From positions 1-64,000 of the forward strand of contig JAQGOP010000018.1 in assembly GCA_028293545.1 (NCBI GenBank): a stretch of 64,000 nt of DNA. Reading direction: 5' to 3'. Origin of the DNA: Verrucomicrobiota bacterium (lineage in GTDB: Bacteria > Verrucomicrobiota > Verrucomicrobiia > Opitutales > Opitutaceae). Position 1 is the first letter of the stretch. Each line of letters begins with the position of its first letter. Shown one piece after another: positions 46,440 through 57,602 of this stretch. The position numbers were made by a program, and so were the translations under genes. The notes below the pieces were generated by a model. That model was not told the DNA's origin, did no database searches, and was given only the letters and a program-made list of their open reading frames with translations.

Positions 46440-47074
46440 CAACGCATACCATGCTGCTGGTGGACGAGAACGAGCAACAGCGCCATGCCTACGGCCTGGT
46501 GCTCAACGAGCTTTTCCACGGGACGGGGGTTGTGGTCAAACCGATCGTGCCGCTGCCCCAGCCGGTGGACTATAACGTCCTGGTGGCCGGCGAGAACGTC
46601 TCGGCGTTGATCCTCGACCAGAAAATGGAGGACGGCAGCGTCGGCTACACCGGCACGCAGCTCTCGACGTTCGTGCGCGGCGTGGTGCCGAAGCTGCCGA
46701 TCTTCATCCTCTCCAACTACACGGAGGAAAAGGAGCTTTTCGAAGCGGGTGAAAGCGATGTCGAATACATCATCGACAAGAAGCACCTCAACGATCCCAC
46801 GTCGCGGGAGGCGCAAATTTTCAAAGCCCGGGTGTTGCGGCGCCTCAACGTCTTCGCCGACGTCCTGGCGGAGCGCGCCCAGCGCTACCACGACCTGCTC
46901 GTGAGAAGCCTCACCGCCCGCCTGAGCGCGGACGAGGAAAAGGAACTTGGCCTGCTTGACGTGGAACGGGCCGTGCCGCAGCAGGCGGCCGAGATTGTGG
47001 ACATCAAGACGCTGGACACGGCGATCGCGGATATTCGCAAGCGGCTGGAATCGGACGGGCCGGCGAAGCCATGA
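46436..47074 (+). CDS. Response-regulator receiver protein with helical C-terminus
   Basis: 212 aa. Receiver fold: MLLVDENEQQRHAYGLVL (acidic pair), SALILDQKMEDG (phospho-acceptor Asp61), LPIFILSNYTEEKELF and EYIIDKKHL (conserved Ser/Thr and Lys). About 80 further residues are helical (AQRYHDLLVRSLTARLSADEEKELG...) and hold no DNA-binding HTH I can see. It probably signals by protein contact, perhaps with the HNH nuclease or the methylase. Both ends overlap neighbours by 4 nt. Confidence 0.82.
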   Translation: MTTHTMLLVDENEQQRHAYGLVLNELFHGTGVVVKPIVPLPQPVDYNVLVAGENVSALILDQKMEDGSVGYTGTQLSTFVRGVVPKLPIFILSNYTEEKELFEAGESDVEYIIDKKHLNDPTSREAQIFKARVLRRLNVFADVLAERAQRYHDLLVRSLTARLSADEEKELGLLDVERAVPQQAAEIVDIKTLDTAIADIRKRLESDGPAKP

Positions 47075-47757
47075 GCAAGGTCTCCGAATTCTTCGGCCCG
47101 CTCAAGCGGCGCCCGAAATACACCACGAAGCCAGACGGCACATTCTACTCCTTCACGTATTTCCGGGAGAATTTCCGCGCGGAGATCGTCGAGGATTGCC
47201 AATACCGGTGCGTGTATTGCGATTGCCACGAGGCCGAGATGGGCGGCAACGAAGTAATGGAGCTCGACCACTTCCGACCCTGGTCCCGCCCGGAATTCGC
47301 GGGACTGAAAAATGACCCCAATAATTTAAATCACGGCTGCCCGCGGTGCAACCGCCTCAAGGGGCCGCATTGGCCGTCGACCAAGGCCGGGTCGCCCCAC
47401 GACAGCAAGGTAGGGTTTGTCGATCCGTTCAACGAGAAGCGCGCGGACTATTTCAGCGTGAACGACGACGGCACGCTCGTCTGCCGTCAGGATCCCGGCC
47501 GTTACATCGCCGACCTGCTCCAGCTTCATCGGCCGCTTTTGCAGCGCCTCCGGCTGCGACGCGTGTTGCGACGTGCGGTCAACACCTACATAGCGAAGAT
47601 GCTCCCGGAGATCGAGGCCGCCAAGGCGGGTGGGGGCACGCTGACCCGCGAGCAGCTCGCCGCGGAATGGCTGAAGCTGAAAGACTATCAGCGGCTCCTT
47701 GATCTTTGTGACGCACCGCTCAAGGAGCTCAAAACGCTCCTGAGTGCAGCTGCATAG
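47071..47757 (+). CDS. HNH endonuclease (PtuB/retron-associated-type)
   Basis: 228 aa. Zinc-finger-like pairs CQYRCVYCDCHE and HGCPRCNRLKG flank the HNH core MELDHFRPWSRPEF and NNLNHGCPRCN. The layout (Cys-x2-Cys, LDHFRP, NLxxxCxxCN) is that of HNH effectors in Septu and retron-type defence loci. The C-terminal half is helical (HRPLLQRLRLRRVLRRAVNTYIAKMLPEIEAA). Last gene of the operon, therefore the likely effector. Confidence 0.85.
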   Translation: MSKVSEFFGPLKRRPKYTTKPDGTFYSFTYFRENFRAEIVEDCQYRCVYCDCHEAEMGGNEVMELDHFRPWSRPEFAGLKNDPNNLNHGCPRCNRLKGPHWPSTKAGSPHDSKVGFVDPFNEKRADYFSVNDDGTLVCRQDPGRYIADLLQLHRPLLQRLRLRRVLRRAVNTYIAKMLPEIEAAKAGGGTLTREQLAAEWLKLKDYQRLLDLCDAPLKELKTLLSAAA

Positions 47758-47958
47758 TTCCGTACCCGGCGAGCGGCATGACCAAGTTCCGCGTATACCG
47801 TGCGCTCAGTAGTCCTCGCGTGAATAACGCTGAGGTCGCTCCGCCCGTTATCGGCGATGACGTTCCGGTCCCCGCTACACCTAGAAAAAGGAAGGAGTCT
47901 GAATCGAGCGGATAGAGAAAAGTATTCTGACGTCCCGCTGCGGTCGCAGGGGTGGTGG
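47758..47958. other. Convergent gap between the two island operons
   Basis: 200 bp; I see neither a clear intrinsic terminator nor a gene. Composition shifts from GC-rich on the left to less GC-rich on the right. Confidence 0.4.
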
Positions 47959-48618
47959 CTAAATTGGATCCCGACGAGAACGCTCAATGCGCGCGAGGAT
48001 TTTTTGCATCGGCAGAAAATCTCGAATTAGATAGCGACCGAAATCTCCCAATAGGTCGTCGCCGCAAATTCGTTCCAGCGTGGCGTCTGGATTCTGAAGC
48101 AAGCGCCTTGCAACGATTGCTGTGGGCGGCGTTGCTTCGCCTTGTGCTAGAATCACTGCCCGCTGCATATCGAGAACAGCCGGTGCCAAGAGTTCGGCCA
48201 TCGTTTCTTCGCGAAGCAGCCGGCGTTTCAGGTATACTCGTGAAATCCGGATTAGAATCCGCTCGCATTTATTACTCACGGAAAAGTCGCCAATGAAAAC
48301 CTCGCTGCGCCACTTTCCATCTCCCTTGAGCCACTTGCCGTACCGGGCTGCGTGGTTGGCTAGTTCTGAACCGAGCCAGCTTTGAGCAGACAATTGCTTT
48401 GGCCGTACCCACATGAAATCTAGGCGACGTGTTTTCAACCTCTTGCCGTCTCCGATAAATATTAGGTCGAGGTCGGAGTACGGACCAATGGAACCATCTG
48501 CTCCGCTTCCAATTGCGATCACCTCAGAAGCTTGACGGATTGCTAGGTCGAAGACCGCGACATGCTCAGGTTCAGTTGAGGCTACGAACGCCCGTAAAAT
48601 TGAAATATCCGAATTCAT
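47959..48618 (-). CDS. Small nucleotidyltransferase-fold protein
   Basis: 219 aa. Pol-beta nucleotidyltransferase motif IAIGSGADGSIGPYSDLDLIFIGD: helix GS, then DxD in SDLDLIF. A third acidic residue lies in RRLDFMWVR. The rest is helical (RILIRISRVYLKRRLLREETMAELLAPAVLDMQRAV). Short for a CBASS cyclase (usually 300 or more), closer to minimal nucleotidyltransferases or tRNA/protein-modifying NTases. Last of three overlapping minus-strand genes; 4-nt overlap with the acidic protein gene. Confidence 0.75.
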   Translation of the reverse strand: MNSDISILRAFVASTEPEHVAVFDLAIRQASEVIAIGSGADGSIGPYSDLDLIFIGDGKRLKTRRLDFMWVRPKQLSAQSWLGSELANHAARYGKWLKGDGKWRSEVFIGDFSVSNKCERILIRISRVYLKRRLLREETMAELLAPAVLDMQRAVILAQGEATPPTAIVARRLLQNPDATLERICGDDLLGDFGRYLIRDFLPMQKILARIERSRRDPI

Positions 48619-49019
48619 TCGGCGAGAAGCGCTGGCAGTTGTTCGTCCAAGAAGGTGGAAAAAGAGTCTTCGAAATCGGGGACGAGTTCGAGCAGCTCTT
48701 CAGCTTCCTCGTCTTCAAATGGATCACCGGAGCTGCCAGCGGAAAGCTCCTCCATGTTTTTCACAAGATCGATCAAGTCGTCGAGATTTACTCCTTCATC
48801 TTCGTTCAGCGCAGTCAGAACCGGAGTGAGATGGGGACCCCATTTTTTCTTTGGATCGCGCTCGACCGATATCGGCTCACGAAACTTCATGTCGGCGAGA
48901 AGATCCGCGACAGTAGACCAGCGTGTGTCTAGGTCAGAAATGTCTCCGTATTGGATCTGAGAAATAATGGCGTACATCGAGTTGTTGAGCCTTTCGATAA
49001 TCTTTGCGCGCTCGCTCAT
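48615..49019 (-). CDS. Acidic hypothetical protein
   Basis: 134 aa, with a very acidic C-terminal third (PFEDEEAEELLELVPDFEDSFSTFLDEQLP). The N-terminal half is amphipathic helix-rich (AKIIERLNNSMYAIISQIQYGDISDLDTRWSTVADLLADMKF). No family recognised. Overlaps both neighbours by 4 nt, so it is a fixed part of the operon; it could be an antitoxin- or adaptor-like subunit of the nucleotidyltransferase. Confidence 0.7.
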   Translation of the reverse strand: MSERAKIIERLNNSMYAIISQIQYGDISDLDTRWSTVADLLADMKFREPISVERDPKKKWGPHLTPVLTALNEDEGVNLDDLIDLVKNMEELSAGSSGDPFEDEEAEELLELVPDFEDSFSTFLDEQLPALLAE

Positions 49020-49720
49020 TGGATTTCCTCTTCCTGCTTCGGTTTGGAAACATCTACTCGAACCGGGACAACCTTGGTTTTGTGTATGCCGACATTTACT
49101 GAGCGATCGACACTGACTTGGTTGATGACAGTGGTTGATTGATTTTTCTCCGGCTCAGGTCGCTGCCGTGATAGATGAAGGTAACCTAGGGCAATAAATC
49201 CGATAATCGTCAGCCCGTATTGAATTAAATAGAGACTGTTGAGTTTGAGCCTGAACATGTGCCGAATCTTATCCCAATATGACGTGCGCGCTGCCTGCTG
49301 CATCGTCGCGGCAATACGCGGACTCGTAAGCAGTTTTTCTCTTGCCTGTTTCTTAATCGCTTCGAGGCGGCGTGCCGGCCATTCGTCGTGGGGATTCACT
49401 GACGAATCGATATACTTCTCCAAAATGAACGCGCGGTCGCGCAGGCCCTTGCTGATAAATTCCTGCTCCTGCTCAAGGCCGTGGAAGATAAAGATTGTGC
49501 CGAGCACCATCACCAAGGCCAAGGTCAGGGCGACGTAAATAACCGTCGTCGATGCGCCGTCGGGGATTTTCCCGGTAAAGAGCCCCGCAAGAACTGCTGT
49601 TTGAAGAGTGAGCGACCATCCGCGCACCCGGAACTTGAATTCACCGATGCTATCGATCTTCTTTTGAATCTGCTCGTACTCTGCTCGCGCAACATCAAGC
49701 AGGGTTGTGTCGGTGCTCAT
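49016..49720 (-). CDS. Multi-TM protein, possible membrane effector
   Basis: 234 aa. An N-terminal amphipathic helix (DVARAEYEQIQKKIDSIGEFKFRVRGW) precedes two TM segments (SLTLQTAVLAGLFTGKI; STTVIYVALTLALVMVLGTIFIF). A cytoplasmic helical region follows, then a third TM (SLYLIQYGLTIIGFIALGYLHL) and a polar tail. The pattern is similar to SLATT/2TM-type membrane effectors of nucleotide-signalling defence operons. First gene of the minus-strand operon; less GC-rich than the host genes. Confidence 0.72.
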   Translation of the reverse strand: MSTDTTLLDVARAEYEQIQKKIDSIGEFKFRVRGWSLTLQTAVLAGLFTGKIPDGASTTVIYVALTLALVMVLGTIFIFHGLEQEQEFISKGLRDRAFILEKYIDSSVNPHDEWPARRLEAIKKQAREKLLTSPRIAATMQQAARTSYWDKIRHMFRLKLNSLYLIQYGLTIIGFIALGYLHLSRQRPEPEKNQSTTVINQVSVDRSVNVGIHKTKVVPVRVDVSKPKQEEEIQ

Positions 49721-50129
49721 TGGGATGATCGCAAGTGTTGGATCATGAATCCCACGCCCGATGAAGCAATCTTATCGGGAAGTCGGTTGACCGCTCCTAT
49801 CCAACAAATGCATCAAGCTGCCGAATTACGTTCAGATGCTTGAAAAAAAAGGCAGCTCTTTTCGCGTTCGGATTCGAAGCTGCCGCGGAAGCCATCGGAA
49901 AGTTGCTTGCTGCGATATTCGCCGAAAGGGATCGAGTGCGTCCATTTTAACTCAGGATTCCGTCGAAATTTCTTCAACTTGCTCCGACGATTTTATACCC
50001 GGCCACTTATACCCACCCTTGCCAAACTAGGCGTTTTCCCAGAAATCGCGGCGAACATCCGGAATGCGTTTTCGCTCTAGGAAACGTCGGCGAACAATGT
50101 TTCGAACATCCACGAAAATGCTTGTTCGG
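49721..50129. other. Island right end: operon promoter and recombination-like repeats
   Basis: About 410 bp without a credible gene. Holds the promoter region of the minus-strand operon, TTTATACCCGGCCACTTATA (49992-50011), GCGGCGAACAT (50047-50057) and ACGTCGGCGAACAAT (50084-50098, inverted match to 42419). The ORF track entry 49836-50030 is not supported. Confidence 0.6.
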
Positions 50130-50181
50130 TCACCTCGAAGTACTGCTGCATCATCGGCGTGAGTTTCGTATCCGGGCTCAT
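50130..50181 (-). pseudogene. Stranded original mutS 5' end (ghost)
   Basis: Minus strand from 50181 reads ATGAGCCCGGATACGAAACT, coding MSPDTKLTPMMQQYFEV. TPMMQQY is the conserved MutS N-terminus, seen in full-length MutS as HTPMMQQYL in E. coli. After codon 17 the frame enters island sequence (TEQAFSW...) and soon stops. This is the 5' end separated from the rest of mutS by the island. Confidence 0.8.
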
Positions 50182-50542
50182 TGGGCCGGAAAACGCTCAC
50201 GGAATGCGGGCGAGGCGCAAAGGAAAAATCAGTTCACGCGTGAAGTAGCGCAGGCGGCCCGCCTGCCTGGGGGATCGAACCTCAATCCATTTGAACAGAA
50301 GGCAACCAAGGTAACGAAGAGATTCAGGTTCGCGAAACCGATCGTGCCATCGACGACGTGGTATCGAGAGTTCTCAAAACCTTTTCGTGAAGGGCCACGA
50401 AGGACTTCGCCGATCAGAACCGCTTCGTTACCTTCGTTGCCTTCTGTTCAAAAAGGAGTGGATGGCCCGATCTCCGGAGCAGGCGGGCGGCCTGCGCTAC
50501 TTCGGACATTGCCCGGCGCGTTTTTGCGTGCGACAAGGCGCG
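50182..50542. repeat. Nested inverted repeats between ghost mutS and the hydrolase gene
   Basis: Outer pair: family A REP copies at 50245-50266 (plus orientation) and 50479-50500 (minus). Inner pair: TTTGAACAGAAGGCAACCAA (about 50290) and its near-perfect reverse complement ending TTGCCTTCTGTTCAAA (about 50455), about 29 of 32 positions matching. A related half (TTTGAACGGAAGGCAACGAG) is at 62445. No gene; the longer start of the downstream ORF (50387) lies in this structure. Confidence 0.75.
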
Positions 50543-54459
<3,917 letters not shown>

Positions 54460-54470
54460 GGATCGGAAAA

Positions 54471-54651
54471 GTAGCGCAGGCGGCCCGCCTGCTCCGGAAG
54501 TAGCGAGTAGTGAGTAGCGGGTAGCGAGTAGACGGACCCGGATCCGGACTTTCCGGGGAGCCGTGCACCGTTACCGTAGGGGGATCCGCTACTCGCTACT
54601 CACTACGCGCTACTCGCTACTTCGCAGAAGCAGGCGGGCCGCCTGCGCTAC
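54471..54651. repeat. Long inverted repeat between lacZ and holB
   Basis: Outer arms: family A REPs at 54471-54492 (plus) and 54630-54651 (minus). Inner arms: GTAGCGAGTAGTGAGTAGCG... (about 54498-54530) and its near reverse complement CTACTCGCTACTCACTACGCG... (about 54589-54620). The right REP contains the TAG stop codon of holB. Could fold into one extended hairpin and serve as a bidirectional terminator for the convergent genes. Confidence 0.85.
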
Positions 54652-55607
54652 TTCTGTGTCCAAAGCCGCAGGGAGCTGAGCATGAAATCCTCGAGCGCGG
54701 CCGACACGTTCAAGTTCAGCCGCAGCAGCCCGACGTCGTGCTCGAGCTTTTCAATCGCGGCCGGGTAGGAACGCCGCGTGCGTTCGTCGCCCGCGGTCAG
54801 CCGAGGGAGGGAAAATGCCCGCGTCGCGTTCTCGATCTCGGCAAACAGCCGCGAGCGAAGCCCGTTCGCAATCCCGGTTTCGATCGCGACCTGCTCGTCG
54901 TCGTCCAGGTCGGGCGGAAGTTTTTCCTTCTGCTCCTTCCACACGACATCCGTGGCCGCGTCCAGCACCGCGCCAAAGCGCGCGACCAACCCATAGAGCG
55001 TGAAGACCTGGTCCGCGATGGCGGCCTTGCCGCTCACGCCTTCCACCAGGCGCGCCAGCCACGCACTGTAATCTTCCAGCCACGGCGTCCAACCGTCGGC
55101 CTTGATCACCGTGCCGGCCGACGGAAACCGGAAATGCAGCACGCGGCTGCGGATCGTCGGCAGCAGCGCGTACGGGCGCGTCGTCAGCAGCAGCAGGGTC
55201 GTGTTGGCCGGCGGCTCCTCCAAGGTCTTCAGGAAGACATTGGCCGCCGCCGTGTTCATGCGATCGACCTCGTGGAGGATCGCGACCTTGCGCGGTGCGA
55301 CCGCCGGTGAAACCTGCACCTTGCCGATCAGCTCGCGCGTCGCGTCCGCCGAGATCTGCCGCATTTTCCCGGCGGGGCGCAGCATGAAACAATCCGGATG
55401 GTGATCGGGCGGGAAATTTGCCGTCGCGCCCTCGACGTTCAGCAGCCGATCCGCGATCGCGAGCGCGACCGCGGACAGCGTCTCATAGTCGTCGCCGTGG
55501 ATCAGCAGGCTATGCGACAGGCGCTGCCGGGCGATGGCTTGCTCGATCACCGCAACGGCCGGAGTGCCGGCGAGGGACGCGGGCCATGGAGTCGCGGCAG
55601 TCATCAT
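54648..55607 (-). CDS. holB: DNA polymerase III delta-prime subunit
   Basis: 319 aa clamp-loader subunit. QRLSHSLLIHGDD replaces the active Walker A, as usual for the inactive delta-prime. KVAILHEVDRMNTAAANVFLKTLEEPPANTTLLLLTTRP and TIRSRVLHFRFP (SRC-like sensor) are the AAA+ signatures. No zinc-binding cysteine set is evident. The stop codon lies in a REP. Located directly downstream of tmk, an order common in bacteria. Confidence 0.9.
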   Translation of the reverse strand: MMTAATPWPASLAGTPAVAVIEQAIARQRLSHSLLIHGDDYETLSAVALAIADRLLNVEGATANFPPDHHPDCFMLRPAGKMRQISADATRELIGKVQVSPAVAPRKVAILHEVDRMNTAAANVFLKTLEEPPANTTLLLLTTRPYALLPTIRSRVLHFRFPSAGTVIKADGWTPWLEDYSAWLARLVEGVSGKAAIADQVFTLYGLVARFGAVLDAATDVVWKEQKEKLPPDLDDDEQVAIETGIANGLRSRLFAEIENATRAFSLPRLTAGDERTRRSYPAAIEKLEHDVGLLRLNLNVSAALEDFMLSSLRLWTQK

Positions 55608-55634
55608 GGGAACAAAGCGACGGTCGCCGCCGCC

Positions 55635-56282
55635 TCAGGCGAGCCGTTCCTTCACCGTAGCCCAGATTTTTTTCTCCAACGCGTCGAGGCTCAGGGTTCC
55701 GTCGAACACCACGAAGCGGTCCGGCATCCCCTTGGCGAGGACCAGGTAGCCTTCGCGGATCTTCTTATAGAAATCGATGTTCTCACGTTCCATCCGGTCC
55801 GGCAGGTCCGAGGCGCGCTGGCGGATGCGGGCGAGGCTGACTTCCGTGGGCACGTCGATCACGACCGTGAGGTCGGGCATGACATTGCCGACGGCGAAAC
55901 GGTTGATCTGCGCCACCGGGTCGGCGGCGAGGTTGCGGCCGATGCCCTGGTAAACGGTCGAGGAATCCAGGTACCGATCCGTCAGCACCACCGCGCCGCG
56001 GGTCAGCGCCGGGACGATGACCTCGCGCACCACCTGTGCCCGCGCCGCGGTGAAAAGCAGCAGCTCGGTCTCCGCGCACATTTCGTCGCCCTTGGAATTA
56101 TGGACGATGATGTTCCGGATCTGCTCGCCGATTTCGGTGCCACCGGGTTCGCGCGTCGAGATGACCTCGCGCCCGGCCTTCTGGAGATGTGCCGCGAGCC
56201 GGGAGATCTGCGTGGACTTCCCGCTTCCTTCCGAGCCTTCGAAGGAGATGAGTTTGCCGGTCGGTTTTGATTTCAGGGGCAT
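55635..56282 (-). CDS. tmk: Thymidylate kinase
   Basis: 215 aa. P-loop FEGSEGSGKSTQISRLA, DRx motif VVLTDRYLDSSTVYQGIGR, lid region RASDLPDRMERENIDFYKKIREGY. Phosphorylates dTMP to dTDP. P-loop basic residue is replaced by Glu (EGSEGSGKS) and the lid has Arg, a type II-like pattern. Lies 27 nt upstream of holB. Confidence 0.95.
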   Translation of the reverse strand: MPLKSKPTGKLISFEGSEGSGKSTQISRLAAHLQKAGREVISTREPGGTEIGEQIRNIIVHNSKGDEMCAETELLLFTAARAQVVREVIVPALTRGAVVLTDRYLDSSTVYQGIGRNLAADPVAQINRFAVGNVMPDLTVVIDVPTEVSLARIRQRASDLPDRMERENIDFYKKIREGYLVLAKGMPDRFVVFDGTLSLDALEKKIWATVKERLA

Positions 56283-56375
56283 GGCGGAGAGGACGGACGG
56301 GCGGGATTTACGAGCGACGATTTACGGGGGACGATTGGGCGGAGTGCAAGCGTGGCGGCGGAGAGTGCCGGGGCG

Positions 56376-57488
56376 TTATTTCCAGTTGGCCAGGAAAGTC
56401 TCGAGATCGGCGAGGGTGGGGCTCTTTGCCGTGCGGACGTAGTGCCCGCTGGTGCAGACGCCGAGGCCGAGCGCGGCTTCGGGAGTGAAGCCCATCAATT
56501 GGGCGGCGGCGAACCCCGCGTTGAAATGATCCCCGGCGCCCGTGGTGATCAGCGGCTGCGCGAAATAAGGCCCGGGAACCCAGAAAGTGCCGTCGCGGGT
56601 GGCGCACGCGGCCGATTCCTTCGGATGCACCACGACGACCGTGAGATCGAGGCGCGCGCGGATCTTCGCCGCCATCGCGCGCAGGCCGCTTTCGGTCTCT
56701 GTCTCAACGCCAAACCCGAGGGTGGTGAAGACCTGCTGCGCTTCCTTCAGGTTCAGCCCGAGCGTCACCCGGCCGAACTGCTCAAACTGCGCAATCGTCT
56801 CCAGCGCATAAACCAGGTCCGCCGCGGAACGTTTTTCCGGGTCGGCGAGGTCGAAGAAAAACACGCGGCCCGGACGCACCGCCGCCTGGGGGAGGACGCG
56901 GGTGACGAGGTCGGTGAAGACCGCGGTCATGTTCGGGATCATGGTCCAATTGACGAGGCCCACGAGGTCGGCGCGCCCGAGCGCGTCGCGGAAGGCGGCA
57001 TCGCCCATTGCGGCGGAAATTTTTTCCGGCGTGATCTCGTCGAGGCTCTTCATCATGCCGAGCATCAGCTTGCCGTCGTTGAATTCGACCGCAGTGGTGG
57101 CCGCGGGATCGCACAGCGACACGACCTTGGCGCGCTGCGCAAAATCCGTGAAAGCCGGGTGGATCGAATTCTTGCCCAACGCCCCGATGTACGTGACCTG
57201 CGCGCCGTGCGAGAGGAGGGCGCTGGCCATGATGGGGCCGTTTCCGCCCAGCTTGTCCATGCGCGGGTAGAACTCGATGTTCGTGCTCTTGCCCGCGGCC
57301 CCGAGGACGCGCTGGCCAAACTCGGTGATCGTGCTGATCGGGGTGAAATTGTCGCCCTGACCGGCCCGCATAGCCACCGGGGTGACGATGGTGTCGACGA
57401 AACCGTCGAAGCCGAGCACGGCTTGCTTGGAAGCGAGGCTGCCGCGGTGTTGTCGAAGTTCCTGCAGCGTGCTGGTTTTGAAATTCAT
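56376..57488 (-). CDS. PfkB-family carbohydrate/nucleoside kinase
   Basis: 370 aa from ATG 57488. KQAVLGFDGFVDTIVTPVAMR, LGGNGPIMASALLSHGAQVTYIGALG (GG substrate motif), FDLADPEKR and LITTGAGDHFNAGFAAAQLMG (catalytic Asp, anion hole). The GFDGFVDT start is unlike most ribokinases. Sugar or nucleoside substrate not determinable. Stands between tmk and the divergent tolQ. Confidence 0.85.
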   Translation of the reverse strand: MNFKTSTLQELRQHRGSLASKQAVLGFDGFVDTIVTPVAMRAGQGDNFTPISTITEFGQRVLGAAGKSTNIEFYPRMDKLGGNGPIMASALLSHGAQVTYIGALGKNSIHPAFTDFAQRAKVVSLCDPAATTAVEFNDGKLMLGMMKSLDEITPEKISAAMGDAAFRDALGRADLVGLVNWTMIPNMTAVFTDLVTRVLPQAAVRPGRVFFFDLADPEKRSAADLVYALETIAQFEQFGRVTLGLNLKEAQQVFTTLGFGVETETESGLRAMAAKIRARLDLTVVVVHPKESAACATRDGTFWVPGPYFAQPLITTGAGDHFNAGFAAAQLMGFTPEAALGLGVCTSGHYVRTAKSPTLADLETFLANWK

Positions 57489-57602
57489 CGGTGGAAGCGG
57501 CCCAGCGAAAAATCCCCGGGGTCGCCCCGCAAACAGATTCGCTGCCGCGTCGCGGGAATTTCCGTTGAATGAGCCCGCCAAAACCTCCAACTCTTGCACG
57601 CG

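Larger units (their letters stand above)
42353..50142. mobile_element. Accessory genomic island inserted in the mutS 5' end
   Basis: About 7.8 kb between two copies of TCACCTCGAAGTA. The left copy continues into the full mutS gene. The right copy continues into a stranded reading frame MSPDTKLTPMMQQYFEV, which is the normal mutS N-terminus. Both ends carry a TTTATACCCGG...TTATACCC motif and an inverted ATTGTTCGCCGAYGT word. Cargo: two convergent operons (methylase/GHKL/receiver/HNH, and TM protein/acidic protein/nucleotidyltransferase). No integrase or transposase is visible inside, so mobilisation may be in trans or the enzyme is lost. Confidence 0.75.

Noticed and set aside
47959-49720. Calling the nucleotidyltransferase operon a confirmed CBASS system
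   Set aside because: The enzyme is only 219 aa and no Cap2/Cap3 or typical effector domain is recognisable; only a resemblance is claimed.
49836-50030. 64-aa ORF at the island right end
   Set aside because: Crosses the repeat words at the boundary, atypical composition, no start signal or family.
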